Shown piece by piece: positions 43,093-50,734 of a stretch of 56,966 nucleotides of DNA. Location: the NCBI GenBank assembly GCA_015487555.1, contig WFPK01000021.1, positions 1 to 56,966 of the forward strand, written 5' to 3'. The stretch is from Phycisphaerales bacterium (GTDB lineage: Bacteria > Planctomycetota > Phycisphaerae > Phycisphaerales > UBA1924). The position numbers and the translations under genes were made by a program. Each line of letters opens with the position of its first letter. Positions within the stretch are counted from its first letter, which is position 1. Under the pieces are notes generated by a model, which saw only the letters and a list, made by a program, of their open reading frames with translations, had not been told where the DNA came from and ran no database searches.

Positions 43093-44922
43093 TCAATCAC
43101 TGAGCCGATGGATTTCAATCCATCGGCTTATTTTCTGCTCCAACACCGGCAACGGGATCGCGCCATCATTCAATACCTCCTCATGAAACGCACGAAGGTC
43201 GAACCGATCGCCTAGTGCAGCTTCGGCTTGGGCGCGGAGTTCGAGTATCTTGAGTTCACCGATCTTGTACCCCGTCGCCTGACCGGGCCAACCGATATAC
43301 CGGTTGATCTCGGCTTGGATGTTGTGCTCGGCAAGCGCACTGTTTGTGCGCATAAACTCAACCGCCCGCTCACGGGTCCAGCCTTTGCTGTGCATCCCGG
43401 TATCGACGACCAAGCGCATCGCGCGCCACATCTCGAAGTTGAGTCTGCCGAAGTTGTCGTAGGGGTCGGAATATAAACCATTTTTACCTTCGCCCATCTC
43501 CAGCCCAAGCTTCTCGGCGTAAAGCCCCCACCCCTCGCCGAACCCGGTGAATCGCATGGTCTTGCGGATGGGATGCTGATCTTTGAGCTCTTGAGCGAGT
43601 GCGATTTGCAGATGATGTCCGGGCATCGCTTCGTGGAGGGTCAGGGCGAGCATTTCGTATGTGGGTCGTTGGTCGAGCAGCGAGAGGTTGGCCATGAAGT
43701 TGCCAGCTCGGGCGGTTTCGAATGAGCCGGGGTAGTAGTAGGCGGTGGGTGCGGACTCGGCACTGAAGGCGGGGAGTGGCTTGACGCCATAGGGGAGCGA
43801 GGGGAGGACGCGGAAGAGTGTGGGGAGTTCGCCGTCGATCATCTTGGCCATCACGCGATAGCCGGTGAGGAGGTCGTTGGGTTCAGTGTAGTAAAACCGT
43901 TTATCCGTTCGAAGATATTCGACAAAGGCCTCGAACTTGGCCTCCTGATCGACCCACTCTGTGCGCCCACCAAAGCCTGTAGCCTGAATCACTTCGAGCA
44001 TCTCGGCTTTGATCCGTGCGACTTCTTTGAGTCCAATCTCATGGATCTCATCGGCACTTAGCTCGGGCAGCGTCGTATGCGAGGCGATCAGGGCGTTGTA
44101 GGATTCGATGCCGTCAACCCCGTCGGCTGCGCCGATGGTATCTCGACACGCCGGCAGGTACTCGTTCTGGAGGAAGATTGCGAGCTCTTGATACACCGGG
44201 ATCAGCCGATCGACGATGACCGCTCTGGCTTCGATGGCGATCGGATCATCCTGACCCATCTCCAAGAACGGCTTATAAAACGGCGACAGGCTCGGATCAT
44301 CCCGGAATGCCCGCGACGCCTGGGCCAAGGCCTGCTCGACAGCCGATCCCATCACTATCCGAGGCGGGACGCGCCCTTGGCTGATGCCCAATCGCATGTT
44401 GTCGATCTGATCGCCGATCATGATGGGGATGCGCTTCAAACGGGTGAGATAATCCTGGCGGTGTTTGGTGCTCTGCATGATGACCCGCTCGCCCATCTGA
44501 GGCAGCCAGACCTGCGGGCCATTGATTGAACTAATGGGCATCTGCCAGCGTTTGTATTTGGCAAGGCGCAAGTCATTTTCCCATTGGTCAATCAGCAAGT
44601 CCGCATCGAGCGCATCGGCATGACTGAATCCAGCGCGATCCATCGCTTTGAGTTCATCGAGCAGTGCCCGTTTTTGCTCGAGCCGAGCGTTGATCGCCTT
44701 GGCGGAGACATCGGCGAGCTGATCGTTGCGGGATTCATCGCCCAGGATCGCCCCGACCGAGATCGGGTCGGCCTCATAGGCCAGCTCGATCGCCCGGTTC
44801 ATCAATGCCCATAATCCCGGGTCTCGGGCATCTGGACACACGGGCAAATAGGACTGGGCCAAGGCCGAGCTGGTGAAGAGACAGACGAGGATCGAAAAGA
44901 GCGTGAATCGGATATTCTTCAT
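43093..44922 (-). CDS. Secreted DUF885-family metallohydrolase
   Basis: The 609-residue protein has a signal peptide (cleavage near SSALA-Q) and the DUF885 pattern. GLKEVARIKAEM is followed by YYPGSFETARAGNF and the zinc-site-like LTLHEAMPGHHLQIALAQE, in which HExxx-GHH gives metal ligands. GFGEGWGLYAEKL and GWPGQATGYKIG come after. DUF885 proteins are predicted zinc peptidases or hydrolases exported from the cell, with substrates mostly unknown. The ATG at 44922 gives the signal peptide; the longer frame runs through tRNA-Gln and is rejected. Confidence 0.88.
   Translation of the reverse strand: MKNIRFTLFSILVCLFTSSALAQSYLPVCPDARDPGLWALMNRAIELAYEADPISVGAILGDESRNDQLADVSAKAINARLEQKRALLDELKAMDRAGFSHADALDADLLIDQWENDLRLAKYKRWQMPISSINGPQVWLPQMGERVIMQSTKHRQDYLTRLKRIPIMIGDQIDNMRLGISQGRVPPRIVMGSAVEQALAQASRAFRDDPSLSPFYKPFLEMGQDDPIAIEARAVIVDRLIPVYQELAIFLQNEYLPACRDTIGAADGVDGIESYNALIASHTTLPELSADEIHEIGLKEVARIKAEMLEVIQATGFGGRTEWVDQEAKFEAFVEYLRTDKRFYYTEPNDLLTGYRVMAKMIDGELPTLFRVLPSLPYGVKPLPAFSAESAPTAYYYPGSFETARAGNFMANLSLLDQRPTYEMLALTLHEAMPGHHLQIALAQELKDQHPIRKTMRFTGFGEGWGLYAEKLGLEMGEGKNGLYSDPYDNFGRLNFEMWRAMRLVVDTGMHSKGWTRERAVEFMRTNSALAEHNIQAEINRYIGWPGQATGYKIGELKILELRAQAEAALGDRFDLRAFHEEVLNDGAIPLPVLEQKISRWIEIHRLSD
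43103..43135 (+). terminator. Rho-independent terminator embedded in the opposite gene's 3' end
   Basis: The perfect 12-bp stem AGCCGATGGATT/AATCCATCGGCT with a two-base loop is followed by TATTTTCT on the plus strand. It is 64 bases after the stop of the small gene. It also overlaps the last codons of the convergent DUF885 gene, which ends at 43093. On the minus strand no T tract follows. Confidence 0.82.
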
Positions 44923-45035
44923 AGTGCCACGATAGTGCATCTGGGCAATTTCGTCGAGGAGACCGGGTGATCTTGGAGGATCAATCGCGTACGATTGATC
45001 CTCGAACGGGCACCAGATGCCCGCAAGACCCTTCC

Positions 45036-45107
45036 GGGGGAATGGTGTAATTGGTAGCACGAGGGATTCTGATTCCCTTAGTTCGGGTTCAAGTCCCGGT
45101 TCCCCTA
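45036..45107 (+). tRNA. tRNA-Gln (anticodon CTG)
   Basis: The cloverleaf folds by eye. Acceptor GGGGGAA pairs with TTCCCCT (first pair G-U). The D arm GTGT-AATTGGTA-GCAC, anticodon stem AGGGA/TCCCT with loop TTCTGAT, and T arm TCGGG-TTCAAGT-CCCGG are all present. CTG reads CAG codons. No CCA is encoded. Confidence 0.93.
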
Positions 45108-45241
45108 TTCGAGCCAGATGGCCTCATCAAGTGGCCTCACGAAGCCACGCACATCGGCCTTTGCCCGTGTGCGTGGCTTTGTCTTTGTCTGTATACTTGG
45201 TGTCTGTATGCTCGGTGGTACGCTGTTTTGAAGGATTTTCC

Positions 45242-46033
45242 ATGCCCAACACCCCGCCTTTGAAGTCCAAGCTTGATATCGCCAAGAACTGGCTTCCGCG
45301 CTATACCGGGATGCCGATTGATGACTTTGGCGATTATGTCCTGCTGACCAACTTCTCGAACTATGTCACCGAGTTCGCCGATCGGTTCAACTGCGATATC
45401 CGAGGCATCGGTCGCCCGATGCAGGCAGCGACCAACAACGATGGACTCACCATTGTCAACTTTGGGATCGGATCGCCCAATGCGGCGACGATCATGGACC
45501 TGCTCAGCGCCCGCAACCCCGACGGCGTGCTCTTCCTGGGCAAGTGCGGCGGGCTCAAAGACTCCACCGAGATCGGACACTTCGTCCTGCCCACCGCAGC
45601 GATCCGAGGCGAGGGGACCAGCGATGACTACTTCCCGCCCGAGGTCCCTGCGCTGCCGAGCTTCAAGCTCCACAAGTTTGTGTCCGACAAGATCGTCGAG
45701 AAACACATGGAATACCGCACCGGGGTCGTCTACACCACCAACCGGCGTGTGTGGGAACACGATAAAAAGTTCCGAGGCAAACTCAAACGGATGACCGCGC
45801 TGGCGATCGACATGGAAACCGCAACCGTGTTTATCGTCGGGCATCACAATCAGATCGCCCGCGGTGCGCTGCTTCTGGTTTCCGATGTCCCCACCACGCC
45901 CGATGGCGTCAAGACCGAAGCTTCGGATCGCACTGTCACCGAGAACTACGCCAAGATGCACCTGCAAATCGGGATCGAAGCGATGACCCAGATCGGAACC
46001 CGAGGCGAGCCGATCAAGCACTTTACTTATTGA
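45242..46033 (+). CDS. amn: AMP nucleosidase, short form
   Basis: The 263-residue enzyme is the compact form of AMP nucleosidase, as seen in Bacteroidetes, rather than the 484-residue enterobacterial one. WLPRYTGMPIDDFGDYVLLT lies at the start, then INFGIGSPNAATIMDLLSA (read as VNFGIGSP here), LGKCGGLKD, RGEGTSDDYFPPEVPALP and IDMETATVFIVG. It hydrolyses AMP to adenine and ribose-5-phosphate. AAGGA lies just before the ATG. The frame continues upstream through tRNA-Gln but that part is not coding. Confidence 0.93.
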   Translation: MPNTPPLKSKLDIAKNWLPRYTGMPIDDFGDYVLLTNFSNYVTEFADRFNCDIRGIGRPMQAATNNDGLTIVNFGIGSPNAATIMDLLSARNPDGVLFLGKCGGLKDSTEIGHFVLPTAAIRGEGTSDDYFPPEVPALPSFKLHKFVSDKIVEKHMEYRTGVVYTTNRRVWEHDKKFRGKLKRMTALAIDMETATVFIVGHHNQIARGALLLVSDVPTTPDGVKTEASDRTVTENYAKMHLQIGIEAMTQIGTRGEPIKHFTY

Positions 46034-46095
46034 AGAAGGGACTGGGGACTCGCCACTCGAGATGAGGCATCGGGGTGTGGAGAACAGGGATTGTA

Positions 46096-46710
46096 CTATG
46101 TCTCCTGTTCTTCTTGATACTCCAAGAACCCCATGTCAGCCTTAGTAGACCACCTGTGTAGTACCTCGCTTCGTTCCAGAACGCGCCCGCATTCGGAGCA
46201 TTGTTGAGGCCAACTCATCGTATCCAGTGTATAGCCACACCAAATGCACGGCACTTCTTTGCGTTTGAGCCTACGCTCAACCCGGAACTGCTCGGCAAAG
46301 TATCTAAACAACAGGAATACAAGATAGAGCAGACCAACAACCCCAAATACCATCTGGAACATTCCGCCCATTTCAGCATCTGGTATGACCTTAGACATCT
46401 TTCGCATGACCAAGGCTGCAACGAACAGCAAAAGAAGCTGCCCATAGGGCGGTCTTGCGTATGGATAGCCGACGATTTGCCGATAGGCAGGTGATTGGCG
46501 GAGTTGAATAAAGAACCTTTTCAATGCGATGCTCACAGGAACAGCATAGGTGCTCTGCGTCTCAAACTCGAACTGATGATTCGTATACTCGTTCTCTCGC
46601 CCCACCTTGCTTGGTTGTGTCCGATGGCTCCAATGTCGTTTTGATACCACTACTGGCCGTCTTCGGCAAAGTCGTGCATTTGATTTTGGATAGCAATCAG
46701 CAATCAGCAC
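46096..46710 (-). CDS. Membrane protein with C-terminal zinc ribbon
   Basis: The protein has two hydrophobic segments (about residues 93-105 and 115-135) and a basic stretch. A C-terminal zinc ribbon with CIWCGY and CSECG follows, the same layout as the partial gene at the left edge of the window. It is probably about 150-200 residues. The start is unclear: the GTG at 46710 lies inside a family C repeat. GTG codons at about 46605 or 46527, or TTG at 46518, would give a shorter and more natural protein. Unknown function. Confidence 0.5.
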   Translation of the reverse strand: MLIADCYPKSNARLCRRRPVVVSKRHWSHRTQPSKVGRENEYTNHQFEFETQSTYAVPVSIALKRFFIQLRQSPAYRQIVGYPYARPPYGQLLLLFVAALVMRKMSKVIPDAEMGGMFQMVFGVVGLLYLVFLLFRYFAEQFRVERRLKRKEVPCIWCGYTLDTMSWPQQCSECGRVLERSEVLHRWSTKADMGFLEYQEEQET

Positions 46711-46741
46711 GACTGCGCCCTTCGGGCGAGTAGTGACACCC
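46707..46741. repeat. Family C half-copy
   Basis: GCACGACTGCGCCCTTCGGG and the following bases to 46741 match one arm of the family C pairs at 20.0 and 38.5 kb. One side shows ACGACT and the other AGTAGT, that is, a mixture of the two subtypes. No opposite arm is present. A family D half-copy starts 18 bases later. Confidence 0.8.
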
Positions 46742-46758
46742 AGCTGTCAAATAACCAC

Positions 46759-46823
46759 CAAGACACCCCTCCGACCCGACTTCGTCGGCCCACCTCCCCG
46801 CGGGGCGCAGGGAGGAACAAAGA
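46759..46823. repeat. Family D half-copy
   Basis: AAGACACCCCTCCGACCCGA and following bases contain two hairpins (CCGAC...GTCGG and CCTCCC...GGGAGG). They match the right arm of the pair at 48907-49074 almost base for base. It ends directly at the stop codon of the ABC transporter gene. Confidence 0.88.
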
Positions 46824-48830
46824 CTATTCACCCTGCTCGTCATCCCCTTCGAGTTGCATTTTGAGGAGATCGGCGTAGCGCCCGTCGCGTTCAAGGAGCT
46901 CGTCGTGGGTGCCGACTTCGCGGATGGTGCCTTCTTCGATCACGACGATGCGATCGGCGTGGCGGATCGTGCTCAGGCGGTGGGCGATCACGAAGCTTGT
47001 CCGATCCTTCATCAATGAGGCGAGCGAGCGTTGGATCAATCGTTCGGACTCGGTATCGAGCGAACTCGTCGCTTCGTCGAGGATCAGAATCTTGGGATCG
47101 GCGAGGATGGCGCGGGCGATGGCGAGGCGTTGTTTTTGCCCGCCACTGAGGCGCACGCCGCGTTCGCCGACGATGGTGTTGTAGTCGTGTTCGAGCTCGA
47201 TGATGAATCGGTGGGCGTTGGCAGCGCGGGCAGCAGCGATGATGTCCTCGGTGCTCGCGTTGCGTTTGGCGTACCCGATATTGTCGGCGACGGTGCCATC
47301 GAAAAGGAAAACATCTTGTTCAACGATGCCCAGCAATGATCGGTATTGTTCGATGGGGATATCCGCCAGGTTGATGCCATCGAGTGTGATCGAGCCTTGG
47401 GTTGGATCGTCGAACCGGGCGATGAGATTGCAGAGGGTGGTTTTGCCTGCGCCTGATGCGCCGACGAAGGCGATGGTCTCGCCGGGCTCGACAGCGAGGG
47501 AGACATCGTGGAGGACAAAGTCGGGATAATCCTGCGAGGTCTGCGTCTGGTCGTTCTTCTTTTCTTTCTTCTTCGATCCTGCCCGTCTGGGGTAGGCGTA
47601 GGACAAATCGGCGATCACCAATCGCCCATTGACCGCTGCGGGATTGATCGGGTGGGTTGGCTTGGTTTCGGCGAACTCTTGTTTCTCGGCCAGCAGATCG
47701 AGCACGCGATCGAGGGCTGCGAGGTTGTTCTGGACATTGGTGGCGCTGGCGACGAGCGCTTCGAGCGGGCCCAGCAGTGCTAAAAGATACGCCGAGAAGG
47801 CCATCAGGTCGCCGATGGTCAATGTGCCGTCGATCACTGCGCCGCCGCCATAGATCAGGATCGCGGTCGAGGCCAGCGGGATCAAGAGCTGCCAGACCAT
47901 CTCGATCCCCCGCGCCCACCACCAGGTGTAGAGCTCTTGGCGGGCGAGCAGGTGTCCTTCGGTGGTAAATCGGGCAGCTTCGGAATGACGGCGGTTGAAC
48001 GCCCGCACGACGCGCATGCCTGAGAAGGCTTCGGCGCTCATCGCGTCGATGCCCTGGCGACGCGATCGGATATCACGATACATCGGGCGGATCTTGACGA
48101 TCCATGTGCGATGCGAGAACCAGATCATCGGCAAGAGCAACAACGCGCCGACCACCAATCGCCAGTCGATGAAGATGAGGATGATGAGCGTGCCGGCGAG
48201 CTGGGTGATGGCGCGCCAGGGGTTGTAGATGAGTGAGAAGATCAGATCGCCGACCCCGCCGGCGTCTTCGCGGAGGATCGAGGCGACGCCTCCGGATTTG
48301 AGCTGATGGATGCGATGGAGCGGGAGTTTCGACGCGTGCGAGAACACCCTTCGGCGGAGCGCCACCTGCACGCGCTTGGTGATCCGGGTGCACTGCCAGC
48401 GTCCCCAGATGCTGATCCCCACCGAGAGCACGGAGACGACGAGCATGGCGCCGCCGAGCATCCAGATGAGTTTCATGCGATCGGGTTTGTCGGCGGCGAA
48501 CTCGCCGAGGAATGTGGGGAGCCCGGTTGGGCCGGGCGAATCGGTGATGATGTAGTCGATGGCGATCTTGGTCGAAAGGGGCATCAACAACCCGAGGGCG
48601 ACGGAAATGCTCAGCGTGACGAGGGCCAGGGCGATGGTAATGCGAAACCCGATGAGCAGTGTGATGAAGGCACCGAAGAGCCCGGCGAAGGATCGCTTGG
48701 CGCGCTGGGCGCGTTTGGACTCGGCCGACTCGTCGACATGCTCGTGGACGGTCTGGCGATCGTTCTTTTCACGCCGACGCTTGAGGTATTGCTGAAACCG
48801 TGACTTGCTCGATGACTTTGGGGTACGCAC
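46824..48830 (-). CDS. ABC exporter with fused membrane and ATPase domains (MsbA-like)
   Basis: The 668-residue half-transporter has a basic N-terminus (about 50 residues) and six transmembrane helices (about 50-350). The ATPase domain (about 395-655) contains Walker A GASGAGKT, Q-loop VEQDVFLFDG, signature LSGGQKQR, Walker B ILILDEATSSLD and switch IAHRLST. Such homodimers export lipids, lipid A or drugs. The substrate cannot be read from the sequence. The start is GTG 48830. A Lys-rich insertion (about 400-420) lies between the YAYPRR strand and the first conserved strand of the ATPase. Confidence 0.93.
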   Translation of the reverse strand: MRTPKSSSKSRFQQYLKRRREKNDRQTVHEHVDESAESKRAQRAKRSFAGLFGAFITLLIGFRITIALALVTLSISVALGLLMPLSTKIAIDYIITDSPGPTGLPTFLGEFAADKPDRMKLIWMLGGAMLVVSVLSVGISIWGRWQCTRITKRVQVALRRRVFSHASKLPLHRIHQLKSGGVASILREDAGGVGDLIFSLIYNPWRAITQLAGTLIILIFIDWRLVVGALLLLPMIWFSHRTWIVKIRPMYRDIRSRRQGIDAMSAEAFSGMRVVRAFNRRHSEAARFTTEGHLLARQELYTWWWARGIEMVWQLLIPLASTAILIYGGGAVIDGTLTIGDLMAFSAYLLALLGPLEALVASATNVQNNLAALDRVLDLLAEKQEFAETKPTHPINPAAVNGRLVIADLSYAYPRRAGSKKKEKKNDQTQTSQDYPDFVLHDVSLAVEPGETIAFVGASGAGKTTLCNLIARFDDPTQGSITLDGINLADIPIEQYRSLLGIVEQDVFLFDGTVADNIGYAKRNASTEDIIAAARAANAHRFIIELEHDYNTIVGERGVRLSGGQKQRLAIARAILADPKILILDEATSSLDTESERLIQRSLASLMKDRTSFVIAHRLSTIRHADRIVVIEEGTIREVGTHDELLERDGRYADLLKMQLEGDDEQGE

Positions 48831-48906
48831 AGGGGATGCTACCCGGCGACTGGGCAGAAAACACGAGTAAAAATTAGAATGATTCTATTTATGCAGAACC
48901 GGATTT

Positions 48907-49074
48907 CCTTGCCCCTCCCTGCGCCCTCGCGGGGAGGTGTCGAGCAAAGCGAGACGGAGGGGTGTCTTCTTCTCTTCCCCCATTGCCTATTGCCTATTGC
49001 CTTCTTCTCTCAAGACACCCCTCCGACCCGACTTCGTCGGCCCACCTCCCCGCGGGGCGCAGGGAGGAGCAAGG
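48907..49074. repeat. Family D paired inverted repeat
   Basis: Left arm 48907-48968 (CCTTGCCCCTCCCTGCGCCC...) and right arm 49012-49074 are imperfect reverse complements of about 62 bases. Each contains two hairpins (CTCCC...GGGAG; CGTCTCGC-type). They enclose a pyrimidine-rich spacer with TTGCCTA twice. It fills most of the 357-base gap between the divergent ABC exporter and the symporter. No gene is present in this gap. Confidence 0.9.
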
Positions 49075-49187
49075 AGAGGGCATCGCGGCTAAGAATACGG
49101 AATCGTCAGGCACGAGCGAAGCCTCATCCCCAGCAAACCATTCCACTCTACGGTATGCTTCATGCACGATTCATCGAAAGGACACGC

Positions 49188-50621
49188 ATGCCCGCCAACG
49201 CCAAGCTCGCCCTCCATTGGAAAATCCTTATCGGGTTGGTGCTCGGGATTCTCGTCGGGCTGGCGATCAATATGATGTGGGATGCCCAGACCTGGGCAAG
49301 CATGGGCATCGACGATCCGGCTGCCTGGGTCGAGGGCACCAAGGTCGAAGGCGTCAATCAAGAGCCCTCCATCATCGCCTACGGAGCCCGATTCGTCGGG
49401 AACCTCAACAGCTTCGTCGGCGATCTCTTCATGCGCGGGCTGCGATTCATCGCGGTGCCGATTGTGGTCTTCTCACTGATCGTCGGTGCATCGAGCCTGA
49501 ACGATCTCTCGAAACTCTCGCGCATCGGCGGCAAGACCGTCGGCATCTACCTGATGACCACCGCCGTGGCGATTTCGGTCGGGCTGCTCTTTGCCAATGT
49601 CTTCAAACCCGGCTCGTTCGTCTCCGAAGAAACCCGCGACGGGTTTGTCGCGCAGTTTGGCGATCAGGCTGCGACGAAGATTGAAAAGGCGCACGCGCCC
49701 GATGTCTGGGACACCGTGCTCAATATCGTGCCTCAAAACCCATTCAACGCGATTGCTCAGGGCAATATGCTCCAAGTCGTGTTCGCCTCGTTGCTTGTCG
49801 GCATCGCATTGACGCTCATCAAACGCGAGAAGGCCCTGCCCGTGATCGCGTTCTTCGATGCCATGACCGATGTGATTATCAAGATCGTCGAGATTGTGCT
49901 CATCATCGCCCCCTACGCCGTCTTCGCGTTGATCGTCGAGCAGATCGCCGAGCTCGGGCTCGATATTCTTGGGTCGCTGGCGGTCTACTCGCTCGTCGTG
50001 GTCGGCGGGCTCTTGACGATGATGTTCGTGGTCTACCCGATCGGATTCAAGCTCCTCGCGGGCATCCCCTATTCCCGATTCTTCAAGGCCATCGCCCCGG
50101 CGCAGCTACTGGCGTTCAGCTCCGCGAGTTCGTCGGCCACCTTGCCCGTCACGATGGAGTGCTGCGAGAAGAGGCTGGGGATCAAGGAAGAGGTCAGCGC
50201 CTTCGTGCTGCCCGTGGGCGCGACGATCAACATGGACGGCACCGCCCTCTACCAAGGCGTCGCTGCCGTATTCATCGCCCAGCTCTATGGCATGGATTTG
50301 ACCGTCATGCAACAACTCACCATCGTCCTCACCGCCACCTTGGCCTCGATCGGCACGGCGGGGGTGCCTGGCGTGGGCATGATTATGCTCGTGATCGTCC
50401 TCGAATCCGTCGGCATCCCGCTCGAAGGGATCGCGGTCATCCTCGGCGTCGATCGAATCCTCGATATGTGCCGAACGAGTTGTAATGTGACGGGCGATGC
50501 GATGGTCTGCGCGGTGGTGGCTTCATCCGAAGGGGCGATCGAGTCGGAAGCCGAGGTCGAGGCGAGGCTGGCCAAGCCGATGGATGAAGATCCCGTAGAA
50601 GAAGGGCCATTGGGCGATTGA
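49188..50621 (+). CDS. Dicarboxylate/amino acid:cation symporter (DAACS family)
   Basis: The 477-residue protein has the GltPh-like fold: WKILIGLVLGILVGLAIN, RGLRFIAVPIVVFSLIVG, and hairpin FSSASSSATLPVT with the Ser-rich HP1 tip. NMDGTALYQGVAAVF carries the NMDGT sodium-site motif, and DRILDMCRTSCNVTGDA has the substrate-binding Asp/Arg region. It would import glutamate, aspartate or C4-dicarboxylates with Na+ or H+. An unusual 50-residue loop lies between helices 3 and 4. AAGGA precedes the ATG. A family A repeat begins within the stop codon. Confidence 0.93.
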   Translation: MPANAKLALHWKILIGLVLGILVGLAINMMWDAQTWASMGIDDPAAWVEGTKVEGVNQEPSIIAYGARFVGNLNSFVGDLFMRGLRFIAVPIVVFSLIVGASSLNDLSKLSRIGGKTVGIYLMTTAVAISVGLLFANVFKPGSFVSEETRDGFVAQFGDQAATKIEKAHAPDVWDTVLNIVPQNPFNAIAQGNMLQVVFASLLVGIALTLIKREKALPVIAFFDAMTDVIIKIVEIVLIIAPYAVFALIVEQIAELGLDILGSLAVYSLVVVGGLLTMMFVVYPIGFKLLAGIPYSRFFKAIAPAQLLAFSSASSSATLPVTMECCEKRLGIKEEVSAFVLPVGATINMDGTALYQGVAAVFIAQLYGMDLTVMQQLTIVLTATLASIGTAGVPGVGMIMLVIVLESVGIPLEGIAVILGVDRILDMCRTSCNVTGDAMVCAVVASSEGAIESEAEVEARLAKPMDEDPVEEGPLGD

Positions 50622-50719
50622 ACCCGGTGGCCCGGCTCGGCGAGCCGGGTTCTTCTCTTTGACACAATGCCCAATCCCAAGACCAAGACCCGGCTCGGCG
50701 AGCCGGGCCACCGGGGTTC
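50620..50719. repeat. Family A paired inverted repeat
   Basis: Arms at 50620-50654 and 50685-50719 are near-perfect reverse complements with core CCCGGCTCGGCGAGCCGGG and flank GGTGGC/GCCACC. The first arm starts on the last bases of the symporter stop codon and the second ends 15 bases before argS. The pair therefore occupies the whole gap. Confidence 0.92.
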
Positions 50720-50734
50720 ACCTACAATCACCCA

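Noticed and set aside
48879..49187. Upstream extension of the symporter gene
   Set aside because: The frame runs straight through the family D inverted repeat, and a good ribosome binding site precedes the ATG at 49188.
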